64,000 bases of DNA from Ficedula albicollis. Taxonomy: Eukaryota; Chordata; Aves; Passeriformes; Muscicapidae. The notes beneath the pieces are model-generated. The model was not told where the DNA came from, did no database searches, and saw only the letters and a list, made by a program, of their open reading frames with translations. The stretch is from contig NC_021672.1 of assembly GCF_000247815.1 (NCBI RefSeq), positions 74,279,525 to 74,343,524 of the forward strand, read 5' to 3'. Of this stretch, positions 36,881 through 50,829 are shown one piece after another. Made by a program: the position numbers and the translations under genes. Within the stretch, counting starts at the first letter, position 1, and each line of letters opens with the position of its first letter.

Positions 36881-38605
36881 CATTATTGGGGGGAATGTGT
36901 CTTCTCTAGCTCTGCTAGTGAATATTTGACGTCCTGATTGTTGTTGAGATATCAGAATGACTGACCTAACCTGACTGGAATGTCCTTATAGAAACCATGC
37001 CAGTGAACTTCAGCAGCTGCTGTGCACTGCCATGAATAGTTGCCAAATCATTGAAAGACAGTGGAGAAAAAAATCCTTCGAAGGCTGCTTGTCACACTGT
37101 GATCTTAATCCTCATGGAAAGTCTGCAGAGTACATTTGAAAGACAAGCATGGCAAGGAAATTCAGAAAGCATGCAGCAATAATGCAGGCTGTTATTTCTC
37201 TGTTTCAGAAGTAATTCTTGGAAATAAGAGGAAAAACTCCAGCATGGAAGTTCTTTAGGTGCAGTTTAAACCATATTAACTGCAAAATCATTTGGGGCTT
37301 CTCTAACCTATCAGACAGCTTTGACTTGGTGTAAATGTTGCACATTTAAATGGGCTTGAAAGCAGCACAGCCTACAGGTGATTTTCAGTGCCTGTGTTGG
37401 AAAGCTTTTTGGGCTGCATAAAACCTCAGGTAAATTTTAGAATTAGGTTTTAGGGTAACTTAATGAAGTTGTATTTGTGTGCAGTGGGTTCAGTTTGGAC
37501 TGGTGAGATTCAGTAACTTTTTTTTTTTACATATGATGTTTAAAGTCTTGTTTTTATATTTTGGACCTTCAAGTGTGGGTTCAGTGTCTCACCTCATTCA
37601 GTGCATGAAATTAAAAAAAGCCTTGGGGTTCTTTTCTTACCATTCCTTACTGCAGGTAGCTGGTAAGCAATCACAGGTGCCACTAATATAAACCAAAAAT
37701 ATTTCAAATAAAGTCATTTTGAGTCTTTGTATATGGAAGAGTGTTTACTCTGTGTAGGATACATATCCTCAAATTACACTGTCAGAATTATTTTTACATC
37801 CTCATTTGGTTCATCTTTCAGGAAATAGTATTTTTATTATGGTCACTTTTTAAAAAGATTTTTGGAGCTTAAGAGAAGGAAGACATTAGAAGGCTGGTAA
37901 GAGTAGGCAGGTGATGTCTGCATGGCAGCAGCTTTCTCTGACTTCTTTTTTTTTTTCTTTTAACAGAAGTTTGCTACTAATACTTATATCAAAAATATTT
38001 TTATTTTTAAAGGTGTTTTTTTTCCCTTCATCATAAACCAAGAAAATTGCTGTCAACTTTGGGATTGTAGATTTATTTTAAATGTTTCCATTATCAACTA
38101 CTTTATGTTTATAAATTCCAGAAACATAAATCAAGGTAAATGTTGGTTTGGACTGTTGTTTGTTTTTCCTAGAAGAGAAGCTTCTCTGCAGTTTTGGGTT
38201 AGAAGAGCCTGTGAGAGCAGTGCTGTATGAGCATGTGATGCTGCTTCAGTGGATCCTGGTGGATTTTATTTGGGTTTTTTTTTGCCACTGGGGGGAGCAG
38301 AAGACTGCCACAGGCTTCAGGGGATGGGTTAAGTGTCTGCCTTCCGTCTCAAAATTCGGGCTTTAGTGGGAGGCTGTGGGTCCTTCATGTCTGGCACACG
38401 CTGGAGAATCTTTTGCAGTGAATAAAATCTTCAGTAAAATCTCTGATGAGGTTTTGTGGTTGCTCTTTTGTCCTGCAGCTCCTGCAGCATGAGAGTGCAG
38501 CTTGCTTTAATAAGATGCTGTGGCTGAGAAATGTATCTATCTTTGTAAAATTAATGCCTTCTTTCACCAGACATTTGCAGTAGTCCTGGTCCTTCAGCAG
38601 CAAAT
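36881..38605. other. Intronic DNA, no gene recognised
   Basis: Unique AT-rich sequence between the two copies of the gap-edge segment. No coding or repeat family recognised. Confidence 0.55.
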
Positions 38606-38688
38606 CTGGCAGGCAGTATCCAATAGATGTGGGTCATTACAGCTCATTCTGCAAAGAGCTGAGCTGTTTGTAATATGAATCTTGTTAC
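38606..38688 (+). repeat. Second copy of the gap-edge segment, truncated by the gap
   Basis: Near-identical to 36798-36880 and stops exactly where N begins. Confidence 0.93.
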
Positions 38689-39404
38689 NNNNNNNNNNNN
38701 NNNNNNNNNNNNNNNNNNNNNNNNNNNNNNNNNNNNNNNNNNNNNNNNNNNNNNNNNNNNNNNNNNNNNNNNNNNNNNNNNNNNNNNNNNNNNNNNNNNN
38801 NNNNNNNNNNNNNNNNNNNNNNNNNNNNNNNNNNNNNNNNNNNNNNNNNNNNNNNNNNNNNNNNNNNNNNNNNNNNNNNNNNNNNNNNNNNNNNNNNNNN
38901 NNNNNNNNNNNNNNNNNNNNNNNNNNNNNNNNNNNNNNNNNNNNNNNNNNNNNNNNNNNNNNNNNNNNNNNNNNNNNNNNNNNNNNNNNNNNNNNNNNNN
39001 NNNNNNNNNNNNNNNNNNNNNNNNNNNNNNNNNNNNNNNNNNNNNNNNNNNNNNNNNNNNNNNNNNNNNNNNNNNNNNNNNNNNNNNNNNNNNNNNNNNN
39101 NNNNNNNNNNNNNNNNNNNNNNNNNNNNNNNNNNNNNNNNNNNNNNNNNNNNNNNNNNNNNNNNNNNNNNNNNNNNNNNNNNNNNNNNNNNNNNNNNNNN
39201 NNNNNNNNNNNNNNNNNNNNNNNNNNNNNNNNNNNNNNNNNNNNNNNNNNNNNNNNNNNNNNNNNNNNNNNNNNNNNNNNNNNNNNNNNNNNNNNNNNNN
39301 NNNNNNNNNNNNNNNNNNNNNNNNNNNNNNNNNNNNNNNNNNNNNNNNNNNNNNNNNNNNNNNNNNNNNNNNNNNNNNNNNNNNNNNNNNNNNNNNNNNN
39401 NNNN
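38689..39404. other. Assembly gap, 716 N
   Basis: Unresolved sequence. Reading frames across it are meaningless. A small exon could be hidden here. Confidence 0.99.
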
Positions 39405-39755
39405 CTGAAGATGCTGCTCCCTTCCTCTGAAAGCCTTGGGAAGGAGGAAACACTCACTCGGTTTCTTTTCATTTTCAATGCCTAGACTCAAAGGCTGTAT
39501 ATAAACTATAAACAAGTTCTTCTAGAAAGGCTGCAGCTCTAAATGCTGACTGGTTGTTCCCAAGCTCTGTCAGTGTCTTTGTGTGTCACTGTGGCTGGGA
39601 AATAAAAAGCCAAAACCCGTGGGCTGTTAACCCTTGCCTTGCCTGCTGAGGTTGCTGGACTGCTAATGCTCTTGCTGCTGGCAGGTTCCTTTACTTGTCT
39701 TTGCCTCCTTTGCTGTTTGGGACAGAGCAAGGCATTCCAGTTGCAAGCCAAGGTT

Positions 39756-39846
39756 GGGCTTTGCCTTTGGGAAAACCCGTTCTGTCCGTACTGCCAACAG
39801 CAAGCAGTCCAAGCTCCTGCTCTAAAATTCATTCTCCTTTCTGCCC
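39756..39846 (+). repeat. First copy of the second gap's left-edge segment
   Basis: About 91 bp recurring at 40224-40314 (468-bp offset) with a few substitutions. Confidence 0.93.
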
Positions 39847-40223
39847 GTGGTGCGTGGAGCTGGAACTCTGAGCAGAGCAAGCTTAAAGGAGTGTTTGGGT
39901 AGCACCTGAGTGCTCTAGTCACAGGGTTACAGCAGATCCTGCAGCATTCCAGCAGCCTGGACCGGTGGTGTGTTTCCTGTGGGGTCACTTTCAGGTTTTT
40001 TAAATATGATACTCACTTTAAAATTATTTTTGACTGATGCTTGAAGCAGCCATGGGTTCTTATTCTAGGAGCATAAACAGCTGAGGGTGCTGAGGGAGCT
40101 GACAGGTGTCACCATGAGAGAGATTTTTATCAACGTGGGCAACCCTGATGACTGCAAAATGACAAACATTATTGTATTTTTAAAAAAAAAAAAAAAGGCA
40201 AGAAAGAGAATCCAGGGAGCTAN

Positions 40224-40314
40224 GGGCTTTGCCTTTGGGAAAACCCGTTCTGTCTGTACTGCCAACAGCGAGCAGTCCAAGCTCCTGCTGTAAAATTCAT
40301 TCTCCTTTCTGCCT
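40224..40314 (+). repeat. Second copy of the gap-edge segment
   Basis: Bounded by a single N on the left and the 878-bp gap on the right, as expected for a short contig joined at both sides. Confidence 0.93.
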
Positions 40315-41192
40315 NNNNNNNNNNNNNNNNNNNNNNNNNNNNNNNNNNNNNNNNNNNNNNNNNNNNNNNNNNNNNNNNNNNNNNNNNNNNNNNNNNNNNN
40401 NNNNNNNNNNNNNNNNNNNNNNNNNNNNNNNNNNNNNNNNNNNNNNNNNNNNNNNNNNNNNNNNNNNNNNNNNNNNNNNNNNNNNNNNNNNNNNNNNNNN
40501 NNNNNNNNNNNNNNNNNNNNNNNNNNNNNNNNNNNNNNNNNNNNNNNNNNNNNNNNNNNNNNNNNNNNNNNNNNNNNNNNNNNNNNNNNNNNNNNNNNNN
40601 NNNNNNNNNNNNNNNNNNNNNNNNNNNNNNNNNNNNNNNNNNNNNNNNNNNNNNNNNNNNNNNNNNNNNNNNNNNNNNNNNNNNNNNNNNNNNNNNNNNN
40701 NNNNNNNNNNNNNNNNNNNNNNNNNNNNNNNNNNNNNNNNNNNNNNNNNNNNNNNNNNNNNNNNNNNNNNNNNNNNNNNNNNNNNNNNNNNNNNNNNNNN
40801 NNNNNNNNNNNNNNNNNNNNNNNNNNNNNNNNNNNNNNNNNNNNNNNNNNNNNNNNNNNNNNNNNNNNNNNNNNNNNNNNNNNNNNNNNNNNNNNNNNNN
40901 NNNNNNNNNNNNNNNNNNNNNNNNNNNNNNNNNNNNNNNNNNNNNNNNNNNNNNNNNNNNNNNNNNNNNNNNNNNNNNNNNNNNNNNNNNNNNNNNNNNN
41001 NNNNNNNNNNNNNNNNNNNNNNNNNNNNNNNNNNNNNNNNNNNNNNNNNNNNNNNNNNNNNNNNNNNNNNNNNNNNNNNNNNNNNNNNNNNNNNNNNNNN
41101 NNNNNNNNNNNNNNNNNNNNNNNNNNNNNNNNNNNNNNNNNNNNNNNNNNNNNNNNNNNNNNNNNNNNNNNNNNNNNNNNNNNNNNNNNNNN
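40315..41192. other. Assembly gap, 878 N
   Basis: Unresolved sequence flanked on both sides by segments that also occur nearby. Frames across it are meaningless. Confidence 0.99.
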
Positions 41193-41286
41193 CTTGCTTC
41201 TTTGGCTCAACTACGTTGCTTTGCCTTTGTATTGGCTGAAAAAAGCAGAATTTTTCTCCTTGAAAATAGCAAATTACGTGAAGTGA
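41193..41286 (+). repeat. Right gap-edge segment, first copy
   Basis: Starts CTTGCTTCTTTGGCTCAAC immediately after the gap and recurs at 41597-41696. Confidence 0.93.
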
Positions 41287-41596
41287 ATATTGAAGAACAA
41301 GGTCTCATTTAAGCTGGTTCTAGGCATGTGAAAGAGGGTCTTGATCATCTGACGTTTTTGTGTGAGCCTCATCTTTTTGACCTGAGGTTTTTGTGTATTG
41401 CAGCATTTCCACTGGCTGTCCATAAGGTGAGCTAATCAAAAGCACGTCCCCTAAATCAGATGTCTAAAGACCTGGGTAAAAGAACTTAGTAAAGATCTTA
41501 GTCGCTCAGACATCAACCCCTAAATTCTGTGAAAAGCTCAGGTTGGATTGCCATGTGCTTATCTCTACATATGTGCCCAGAGCAATTTCATTTTCC

Positions 41597-41696
41597 CTTG
41601 CTTCTTTGGCTCAACTACGTTGCTTTGTCTTTCTATTGGTTTGGCTGAAAAAAGCAGAATTCTTCTCCTTGAAAATAGCAAATTACGTGAAGTGGA
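41597..41696 (+). repeat. Right gap-edge segment, second copy
   Basis: The same segment 404 bp downstream, with a small insertion (GGTTTGGCTG region) and a few substitutions, ending AATTACGTGAAGTGGA. Confidence 0.93.
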
Positions 41697-42617
41697 GCAG
41701 CCCATAACTCTCTAGTTCAGCAGTGACCAAGTGTGTCCTGTTGTCCTGCTCTGATTTAGACTGCTAGGATTAGTCTTGGCTAATTGCATTTTCAGGAAGT
41801 TAAGCCCTTTGTTGGAAATTGTGGTGCTTCAGCATGACTGCAATCTCAGTTGGAAGGCCTTCAGAAACACCTGGTTTTTTTAAATGAAATTAAAAACCTG
41901 ACAAAAACAGAAAGTTGGTGTAATTAAATATTAAGATTTTCTCCTTCAAAATCAGCCCTTACATTCTGCTAAGCCACCACGTCTCAAAACTGGCAGCTCT
42001 TTGCTCTCCTGGCTGCTTTGTTCTTTGTCTTCCCATGTCATGTGCTAATGCTCCATCAAATCTGAGCACTGAGCTCAGGGCTGGAGGCAATTAATGAAAT
42101 TTAGATTCTTCTGGAAACAGCACAGCTCCTAAAAAGAGAGGCTTTAATGCCACAGAACTAGCAGGAGATTAATCACTTCTGTAAAACTTATCATATGCTA
42201 TCAAAAAAAAAAAGGAGGAGAAGATTGCTAACTTGATTTCAAGCAGTGGATCAGTATTGTAAATGAAATGTGCCAAGCAGGAAAAGGAGGCACAGTCTCT
42301 AATATTGGCTTAACCCATGACTGATGGTAAAACTCTGATATTTTCCAGCTCATTTCTGCGTTGTTAATGTTTGGCTCAAGTCTCATATTTTTTGGAAAAG
42401 CAGCGTTTCACAGGTTTTGCACTCCAGATTTTTGCTACTCTAAGTGTGACAGGAGAAATTTTCCAAATAGGTCGCTTGCCTTGGGGGTTTGCACTGGTGG
42501 GTTTTGGGGGCAGAAGGGTTTGGTGATCTCCCCACCAGCTCTGGACAGGCTTGGTGCTTCCCTTGACCAGCTTCTTCCCAGGGCAGCTTGTTCTGTGCAT
42601 TTATTTGCACAGAATTC

Positions 42618-42707
42618 CTTTATTTTTATTTTATTTTTATTTATTTATTTGTTTATTTGGGGTTATTTATTTATTTATTTATCATTTTATTTTTGTTTTA
42701 TTTATTT
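42618..42707 (+). repeat. TTTA-type microsatellite
   Basis: About 90 bp of (TTTA)n and variants, interrupted by GTTTATTTGGGG and TCATTTTATTTTTG. Confidence 0.9.
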
Positions 42708-43446
42708 CCCTCTGCCCCCAGCTTCTGGTTTTGATGCTGTTCACACTGAGAATTGAGGAGTAACTCCTTTTAAGCCTTTTCTGGCTGCTTGCCACCTTTG
42801 GGGTGCTTTTCCCACTCCTTATTCTTCCTATCAGAAGAATGTTTTCTGCTGTTTTAACTTGAGTTGCCATTTCTTTGGAGACCTCTGTGTTCCCTCCACT
42901 TTGTTACTTTGTGCATTCCTCAGAATTTCTCACCTTGGGCATTGAGATAATTTTAAAAAAGTAGCGATTCATCCTGGTGAGTTTGCATCTTTTTTTGTCC
43001 GTGAGGCTTGTCCCTTTGTAGGTCAGATATTTTCCCAAATGAATGTTGGAAAAGCCATGTATTTTCTTGCAGAAGGGCTTGCCCACACAGTGTCCCTGTT
43101 GGTCACCAGCCTGCTCCAAACTGGGAGGGTGTTGGCTCAGGACTGCTGGAAATCTGTGGGCTGTCTTATTTAAGGATGTGTGTGATGAAAACTAGAAAAT
43201 ATTCATGCAGATCATCTTTATGTTCAGGGTTTTAATGTGCAATCTCTGCGCTCTGGTCTAAAATTTGGGATTTTGTAGAAGACCCCAGCCATGCCTTCAA
43301 CTGCAACTCTGCTTTTGACTCGTGCAAAAGTGAATTTTATGCACTAAATAATTTATTCTTGTTCTTCATCTCTTCTTGCTTTTTGTTTTTAAAGTTGAGT
43401 ATTAGTCCCCAGTTTTTCTTTCCCATATAGAAATTTCCTGCAGTGT

Positions 43447-43587
43447 CTGTTGTGATCATTTCTTTCCTTTCTGAGGTGTTCTTCAGTGTTTATAGCTTCA
43501 TTTATGCTGCATTAGCCTGTTGTGATCCTTTCTTTCCTTTCTGAGGTGTTCTTCACAGTGTTTATAGCTTCATTTATGCTGCATTAG
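43447..43587 (+). repeat. Two-copy tandem duplication, 70-bp period
   Basis: CTGTTGTGATC starts copies at 43447 and 43517, each ending TTTATGCTGCATTAG. The second has an extra CA. Confidence 0.95.
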
Positions 43588-46222
43588 TAGTTTGGATACA
43601 TCTATTTCAATATTACAAGTTCCTGCTTTTAGCACACAAGCATTGTGTTTTTACTCATTATTATTTTTTCTTTTCATAAAAAAAAATTCCATTAAAAAGG
43701 GGGTTTTTTTTGTTTTGTTTTTTTTTTTCACTTTTTCTGACTGTAATAGTTTGTCTAAGCTCATGATATGCAGCTGAAATCTGAGCAATTGCCTCCTGTT
43801 GAAGCTCAGTGCTGTTGTTAAATCCCGTTTTGTTTTCCGTGGTGGGGAGGATGTGATTGTATTGGGTGGGGGAGAGTCAGTAGTTTGGAGCTGCAGGAAC
43901 ATTTCAGGAGTAAGTGACATCACTGTGGTATCAGCTTTCTCAGAGTCTGGCAGTCCTGGCAGCTGAGTTGCTTTTCCTCCGGGTCAGGATCGTGCAGTGC
44001 TCATTGGGAAGCAGCTTCCAAGGGAAGAGGATCATCCCTCACATCCTTGTGTGTTTCCCTGTTTGTGTGTCAAGCTTGTGGTAAAGAATTAATGTCTCTG
44101 GAGACTGGTGAGTAATTCTTATACATTTTAATGACTGGTTTTTCCTAAGACATTTCCTCCCACTTTGGAAAAAAATACCTTTTTTTTTTTCAGATTTTTT
44201 TTTTAAATCCAGCATTCAGTAACTCACAATATATGCAAAGCAGAATACAACTTTTTTAGCAAATTCAGATTTTCAGCAGAAACCTAATTGTAGGTAGAAG
44301 TTGTGTTTTTTGCTTACTGTAACTGTGTCTGACTTCCAGGATTTTTATTTAGACATGCTTGTCTGCTAAATCCTGTCACGGAGACTGAATGTAGCAGGAA
44401 TTTGAGCTGTTTTTAATTAGCTGCAGTGCTGAGTGGGAAGCACTTTCCCAGTGGACCCTTGCAAGGCACCTGATTGTAACCCACAGCTCAGGTGGCAGTG
44501 CTACTGGATGGCCTCAGGTGTGATTTTGGGGGTTGTGGGTGTTTGTCAGGGCACAGAATGGAAAGGCAGGTATGTTCCCAGCCAGTGTATGTTCTGTGTG
44601 TGTGTCAGCTGCAGAGCTGGGTGTTTATTTCTGTAGGGATGTTGTATATTGAGCTGCAAAACCGGCATACAAATTGTTTCAGAAAAAAAACACCAACCAA
44701 CCCATGAAACAATATCTGATTAGCTTAGGATTTAAATGACTGAAAAACACTTCAGTTTCCACTTAAAGGCAACTGTTTTCTCATCATGAGAGAAATACAA
44801 AATACATGTCTTCTTTTCTCCTCCCTGGCAGTTAAAAGCCTTATTGTAAAAGTGCTGCAGTCCTGTGACATTTGGAAATCTTGTCAGATTGCAGTTTGGA
44901 AAAGGTTTTTATTTTTTATAGCTAGAAAATTGCAGCACACTTACCTAGGTGGTATTTAGCAAGGGAAGCCCAGGGTTTTGCTGTGTCACTTTGGTTTTGT
45001 TTTCTTCTGGTGCTCCTTTGAGGGTGGCAAGTCTGGACGGATGAATACATGCAAAAATGTCTCATTCATCTGCTTGGGGGTTCTGGGGAATAGTGCAGCT
45101 CGTCTCAGTGAAAGCTGGCTCTTGGTTTTCACCAGGAGGTAATTCCAGGCTGAGTTTGGCTGCTCTGAATCAGAGCTGTGGGTGGCTAGGTGGATGTCAT
45201 GCACCAGCTCCCAGGGACCTGGCCCGGGGTGATGGCGTGAATGCACCAAGTGGCAGTGCCTGTGGGACAGCAGGCTGCAGGTGCAGGGTTGGTGCAGTAC
45301 TTGTGGCTTGCCTGATCTGGAAGGTGACTGTCAGCACTGAAGCTCCTTTGTAGCTCTGACTCCTCGTGTAGGTGGTTTGGCTCCCAACCCAGAGCTAAAA
45401 ACAATGAGCTGTGGGAAATGCTTTTTAAATTCTGTTGTCGTCAATAGAAGAGCTATTTTCTGTGTCATTATAGTGCCCAAATAAATTCTGCTGTTGAATT
45501 TAGGTAAATGTTAATGTTGCCTTTTAGTGAGGTGTCATCTTACCTACTTATTGCCTTTTTTATTCTTAATAAGTTAACTTTATTGATAAGTTAAATTTCA
45601 GTACGAGTTTTATCACTGGTTTGGTTTGTTGGGGTTTTCTAGTGTGATTTGAACTCAGCTGTAATAGTTTTTTATAGGCAGTTATATCAAACTGTCTTCA
45701 AAGATGTTTAAAGTGCACTGTGCTTTTTGATATACTTCATGTATTTGTAGATGGAAATAAATACAGAGGCTCTGCACCAGAATGGAGTTCTGGCAGCATT
45801 TTAGCTTTGGAATTGTATAGATTGAACAGCACAAACAGCTGTTGTGCTGTTCTCTTCACAGGAATTTAGGATTGTGCATAAACTTCTAATTTGCTGCTTT
45901 TCTTTAGCAAAAAAAACCCCCATGCAGCCATACTCTTACGTTAATCAGTTAAGCACATAATAATGTGCTCAAATTCTTTCCAGAAAAGAAGAGGGAATGG
46001 AGTGAGGTTCCTTTCTTAAGTATAGGTCTAGAAATGCTCACTGCATGTGTCAGCTGGCTCGTGGTTGCTGATGTGATGAAACTTTCTGGGCTTGCTGGTT
46101 GACTGTGTGGAGCCACACTTGGTGTGGTGATAGCTGGAATTTTCCAGTCACTTTTCCAACCCATAGAATTATTCTAGCTCATAAGTTTCCCATTTTCTTG
46201 CAGGATTTGGTTGGGGGGGTTT

Positions 46223-46740
<518 letters not shown>

Positions 46741-48151
46741 GAGAAAAGGATACAGTTAAATATAAACCAGTTTTTTTAAACCTTAAAGTATATCTTCATT
46801 TAAGTGTGTGGCTGCCTAATATAAGCTGGAAGAGGAATATATTGATGTATTTAAAGCTGTGTGTCACTGAGCTGCATGATTGAAAGGAACTTCTGCCTTT
46901 GCTTCTAAGCTGAGCCAGGTATATCAGTCTGCCTGTTTTCCTGGGGAAAAGAGGGTTACACGTGGTTCTTCTGCTATTGAAACTATTTCACCTAAATCAT
47001 GTGATCCCTACTGGAACAGCAGAAGTGAAAATTCAGTGGGATCTGCAGTTTCCCTTATCTAGCCACAGGAACAGATTTTTTTTTTTGCAGTAAACAAGCG
47101 AAAACTGTCACTCAGACAAAAATTTTCAAAAGCTTGAAGTGTGGTGTTTATTTTGGGAGGTGGAGAGATGAAGGCAAAAATTTCTGATTTCACCTGAGCA
47201 GAGAAGTGGTTTAGAGCCATGATGACAGAACAAATTCTTTACCTCAAAATGCCTTCTGCCTAATGAGGAAAAATAGGAACAACATTCATGGCAAGGCACT
47301 GCTGCTTGTTCATACTTGCTGCTGGGGAAGCTGATGAATTTACTGCTTGACCTTAACATTTTATTTGCTTGTATAACATACGTACCATGAAATCAAGCTT
47401 TTAGCTTGGCATTCAACTGTTAAAAACCTTAGTTGTGGGGCAGTGCCAGTCATTTCAGGGTTGGAACTCTCCAAGAAAAAGTCAAAATAAATTTTATCTG
47501 AAGTTGTCCGACCACTATGTATTTTGGCTTGTGCATTTTCTGTTCCTTTAACAAGTAAAGCGGGCTGAATTGTTTGGTTTGGGTGGTTTTGCCTCAATTA
47601 TCTCCAGGAAGAGGGCATGAGGAGGGAGGAGACCGTGGCAGAGGTTTTTGGCTGCCCTGGCAGAGCATCCTCAGGGTCCCTGCCTCAGGGTGTGCTGAGT
47701 GTTAGTGGGGAAACTTCCCAGCCCAAGGATCCTCAAACCCCCTGAATTCCTGCTCCATGGAGGAGTTATTCTAGTGACACTTTGTTTTCAACATGCAAAA
47801 CTTACTTTAGTCCCTGTTCTTCATGTGGAATGAGAAATTGCTGGTGAACTGATGCCTTCTTTTATTTTTTCTTTTCCCCTCCCAGCCTTCCTCTGTTAAA
47901 ATTCATTGCTTTGTGGGATCCAAATGGCATAGGAGATGGGTAATAGTCAAAAATACCTTCAAAGCTCTGTCTTCAAGTGGCTTTTTTGTGATGCCCACCA
48001 TTGGAGAGTAACACTGCTGTCCATTCCAGTAGCCAGCTCCAGAGATTTCATTGCCACCTTCATCAGAGCAGGATAAAAGAGGATAGAAACTCCTGATAGG
48101 GAGTTAAACACAGGAGTGATTCCTGTTCCATGAGCTGTGTGGTGCCAGGAG

Positions 48152-48322
48152 TCCAGGCTTAAAGCGAAGAAACAAATAAACACTGGTATATCCAGGCTTA
48201 AAGCAAAGAAACAAATAAATACCGGTATTTTCAGCCAGGAATGACCAGGGGTGTTGTCCAGGCTTAAAGCGAAGAAACAAATAAACACTGGTATTTTCAG
48301 CCAGGAATGACCAGGGGTGTTG
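48152..48322 (+). repeat. Nested duplication, order B-B'-C-B-C
   Basis: B (TCCAGGCTTAAAGCGAAG..., 39 bp) occurs at 48152, 48191 and 48257. C (TTTTCAGCCAGGAATGACC..., to GGGGTGTTG) occurs after the second and third B (66-bp offset). The third B agrees with the first (GCGAAG, AACACTGG); the middle one differs (GCAAAG, AATACCGG). Confidence 0.93.
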
Positions 48323-50829
48323 GTTTTTTTCTCCCTTTTTGTCAATTCTGGAGTGTTGTGCTACTCCAAACCTGCTGGCCATAAATCCATCTCAGCACTT
48401 GCCCAGGCTTTGGGAAGGGGGTCCCTTCACCCATACGGAGGCTGGATCCCCATACAGAATGCATCAGATTTATTTGGCACACCAGAAGAAAACCATTCAG
48501 AAACAACTGAAGGGCAGAATGTATGTAACAAGTACTGAGTGGCCAGAGATCTGTAAAAATTCTGCATAGCATTGTAACTTTATAGATCTGGAACATCTCT
48601 AAAGTTGCTGATTCTGCAAAGAGTCTGTAAGGTGAGAGATACTGTAAAAACATACTTCTTTACAAATCCTCTGTTTTATTGAGATGTAGCCTAAAATCTG
48701 CTTTCCTGGTGCAATGTGTAATCCAAAAAGAAAAAAGAAAAAAAGAGGGAAGGAGTTTTCACTTCTGGGCTTCATGAGAATATTCCCTGCCTTGCAAATC
48801 TCTTCCTTATGTTCATCTTTTCTACTGGTAAGGGGAGAATTGAGTAATACTCCATATGGTAAACAGCAGTTAATTTGATTTCTTTGGATACAATTTTACT
48901 AGTCCTTTACAAGTGTTTCCAGAGCCAGATTCAGCATAAGAAAAACTTGAACAAGTTCCTGAAGAAGGCAATAAAAAAAATCATGTTCCCACCCAGTACA
49001 GGGGGTTTGTTCTGGGGTTTTCTTTGCCATTTTTACATCACAAGAAATGACTGATGCTGAGTGTGATGTCTGCCATCCCAGTGTTGTTCTGTCCCTGACC
49101 CCTTGCTCTGGCACAAATGAAATAAACTGATTTTCACTTCACACGAGGTGTTTCTGAATGAATTGAGTCTTCACCAGGATGTTTTTCATTGCCATGGCAA
49201 TGTCAGGTACAGATGAATTGCTCTCCCACTAAAATCACGGTTTCATGTTCTCACACAACAGTCAGCTGTTGCCAGAGCAGCCAGCTCCATGTCACTTTAC
49301 TGTACCCTGAGCTTGGAGAAAACCACCTGAGAAGGGAACCCAGCTCCAGGTTCTGGCTGTCGCTGAGGTGTGGGGTTAATGGAAGAAAACTCTGGCAGGG
49401 TTTCTTCATTTAAAAAGGCCAAATTACTTTAATTAGAAAGAGTGTTACTCTTCATCTGCTCTGCTTCCTTACCTGATAGTGAGGATTGGTGTTGCTGCCT
49501 CTTCTACCATCTGTCTAAATTGTGGGTTTTGTTTATTTTATCAGAAACTTGGCGTTGAGATGGGAAGAAGTAAAGCATTTCTTAAGGAAATAGGATTTAA
49601 TATTTTAGTGTATTCAGGTTGACTTGATTTTTTTTGCTATTTGTTAGGCAGACTGGTTCTAAAATCAATTAATTTTCTCAAAATAACTTTTGTTGTGGAT
49701 ATTTCATATACAGGTCAGTTCTCAAAGTTTCCCCACAAATGTGATTGGCATCCACACCTCTAAATTAAAATACACTGTATCTGCAGCAGGACTGTTAGCT
49801 GATTTAGAAGCAAATGAACATTAGGTGTGGATGTTTCAAGAAAACATTGTAGGGTCTATTTTAAAAGATGTGAGAGGTCAGAGAAAATCCTGAGATAATT
49901 CCTGACCTACTTGTGATGTCAAACAGATCCCAAACCAGTTTTATCTCTTGCTGATGTTTCAACCTTTTGGAGACTTGTAGAACAACTTCCTGCTATTCTT
50001 CCAAGGCAGCAATATTATTATTTTCCCGGAATGGTCAGCTGCAGCCAGACGAGCTGAGAGAAAGGAGAGCTGAGCCCTGGCACCCTGGAGGTGGCAAGTG
50101 CCACCTTCAGTGTCCCAGCTCAGTGCCACACTGGGTGTCCCTGGGCTTGGCCTCACAGGCCAGGAGTATTTCCAGCAGAGTTTGTACCCCTTTGTCTGGG
50201 ATGAATGCTGGCCCACACATGCTGCCAGCTCCAGTTAATTATCCCATTTGCATATGCTCTGCCGCTGGACCACCAAGACTATTCAATTAAATCCTCACAA
50301 AGGCTTTAGGAAGGCCAGTGATGAAAGCCTTAGTGGTGACTGTTCATTTGTGAAATGATCATTTTTACAGATTTCAGAGCCTCGGTGCTTACTTCTTGCA
50401 AAATGGGGTCTGTTGGGAGAGACAGCTTGAAACGCAGGGTGTGTGTGAGCAGGTGCCACAATTACAACTGATGGACAACATTTTGGCTGTTTTCTTCTGT
50501 CAGATGGCTGAAATCAAGATTTCTAATCGTTTCCCAGATGACAAGGACTTGGCAGAAGTTTGCCAGACCCTTTTTCTCTCTCAGCATTTCTGGGAAGGGT
50601 CTGGTTGTGGCCTGAGGTATTCGGAGATAAGGGCTTGATAAGCATGGTTTTCTTTTAAAATTCTGCTGAGTTACTAATAGAAATGTGTTTTTATTTAACA
50701 TAAAAATGGCTGTTCAGCAGAGGTGTGATGGTGTGGTGATAATGCAGTTCCCAGGTATCTGAAGTGATCCAGAAATGGAAGTTGTGTAGTTTTCTGCTAC
50801 ACTTCTGGATAACCTTGGCTGAGGTGATG

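Larger units (their letters stand above)
39405..40314. other. Sequence island between two N gaps, no gene recognised
   Basis: About 900 bp with an isolated N at 40223. The segment starting GGGCTTTGCCTTTGGGAAAA occurs at 39756-39846 and again at 40224-40314, directly after the single N and ending at the next gap. A14-15 lies at about 40182-40196. The 39539-39988 frame on the - strand has no recognised domain. Confidence 0.7.

Noticed and set aside
38594..41239. Frames of 250-380 codons across the N gaps
   Set aside because: They are almost entirely unknown residues from N runs.
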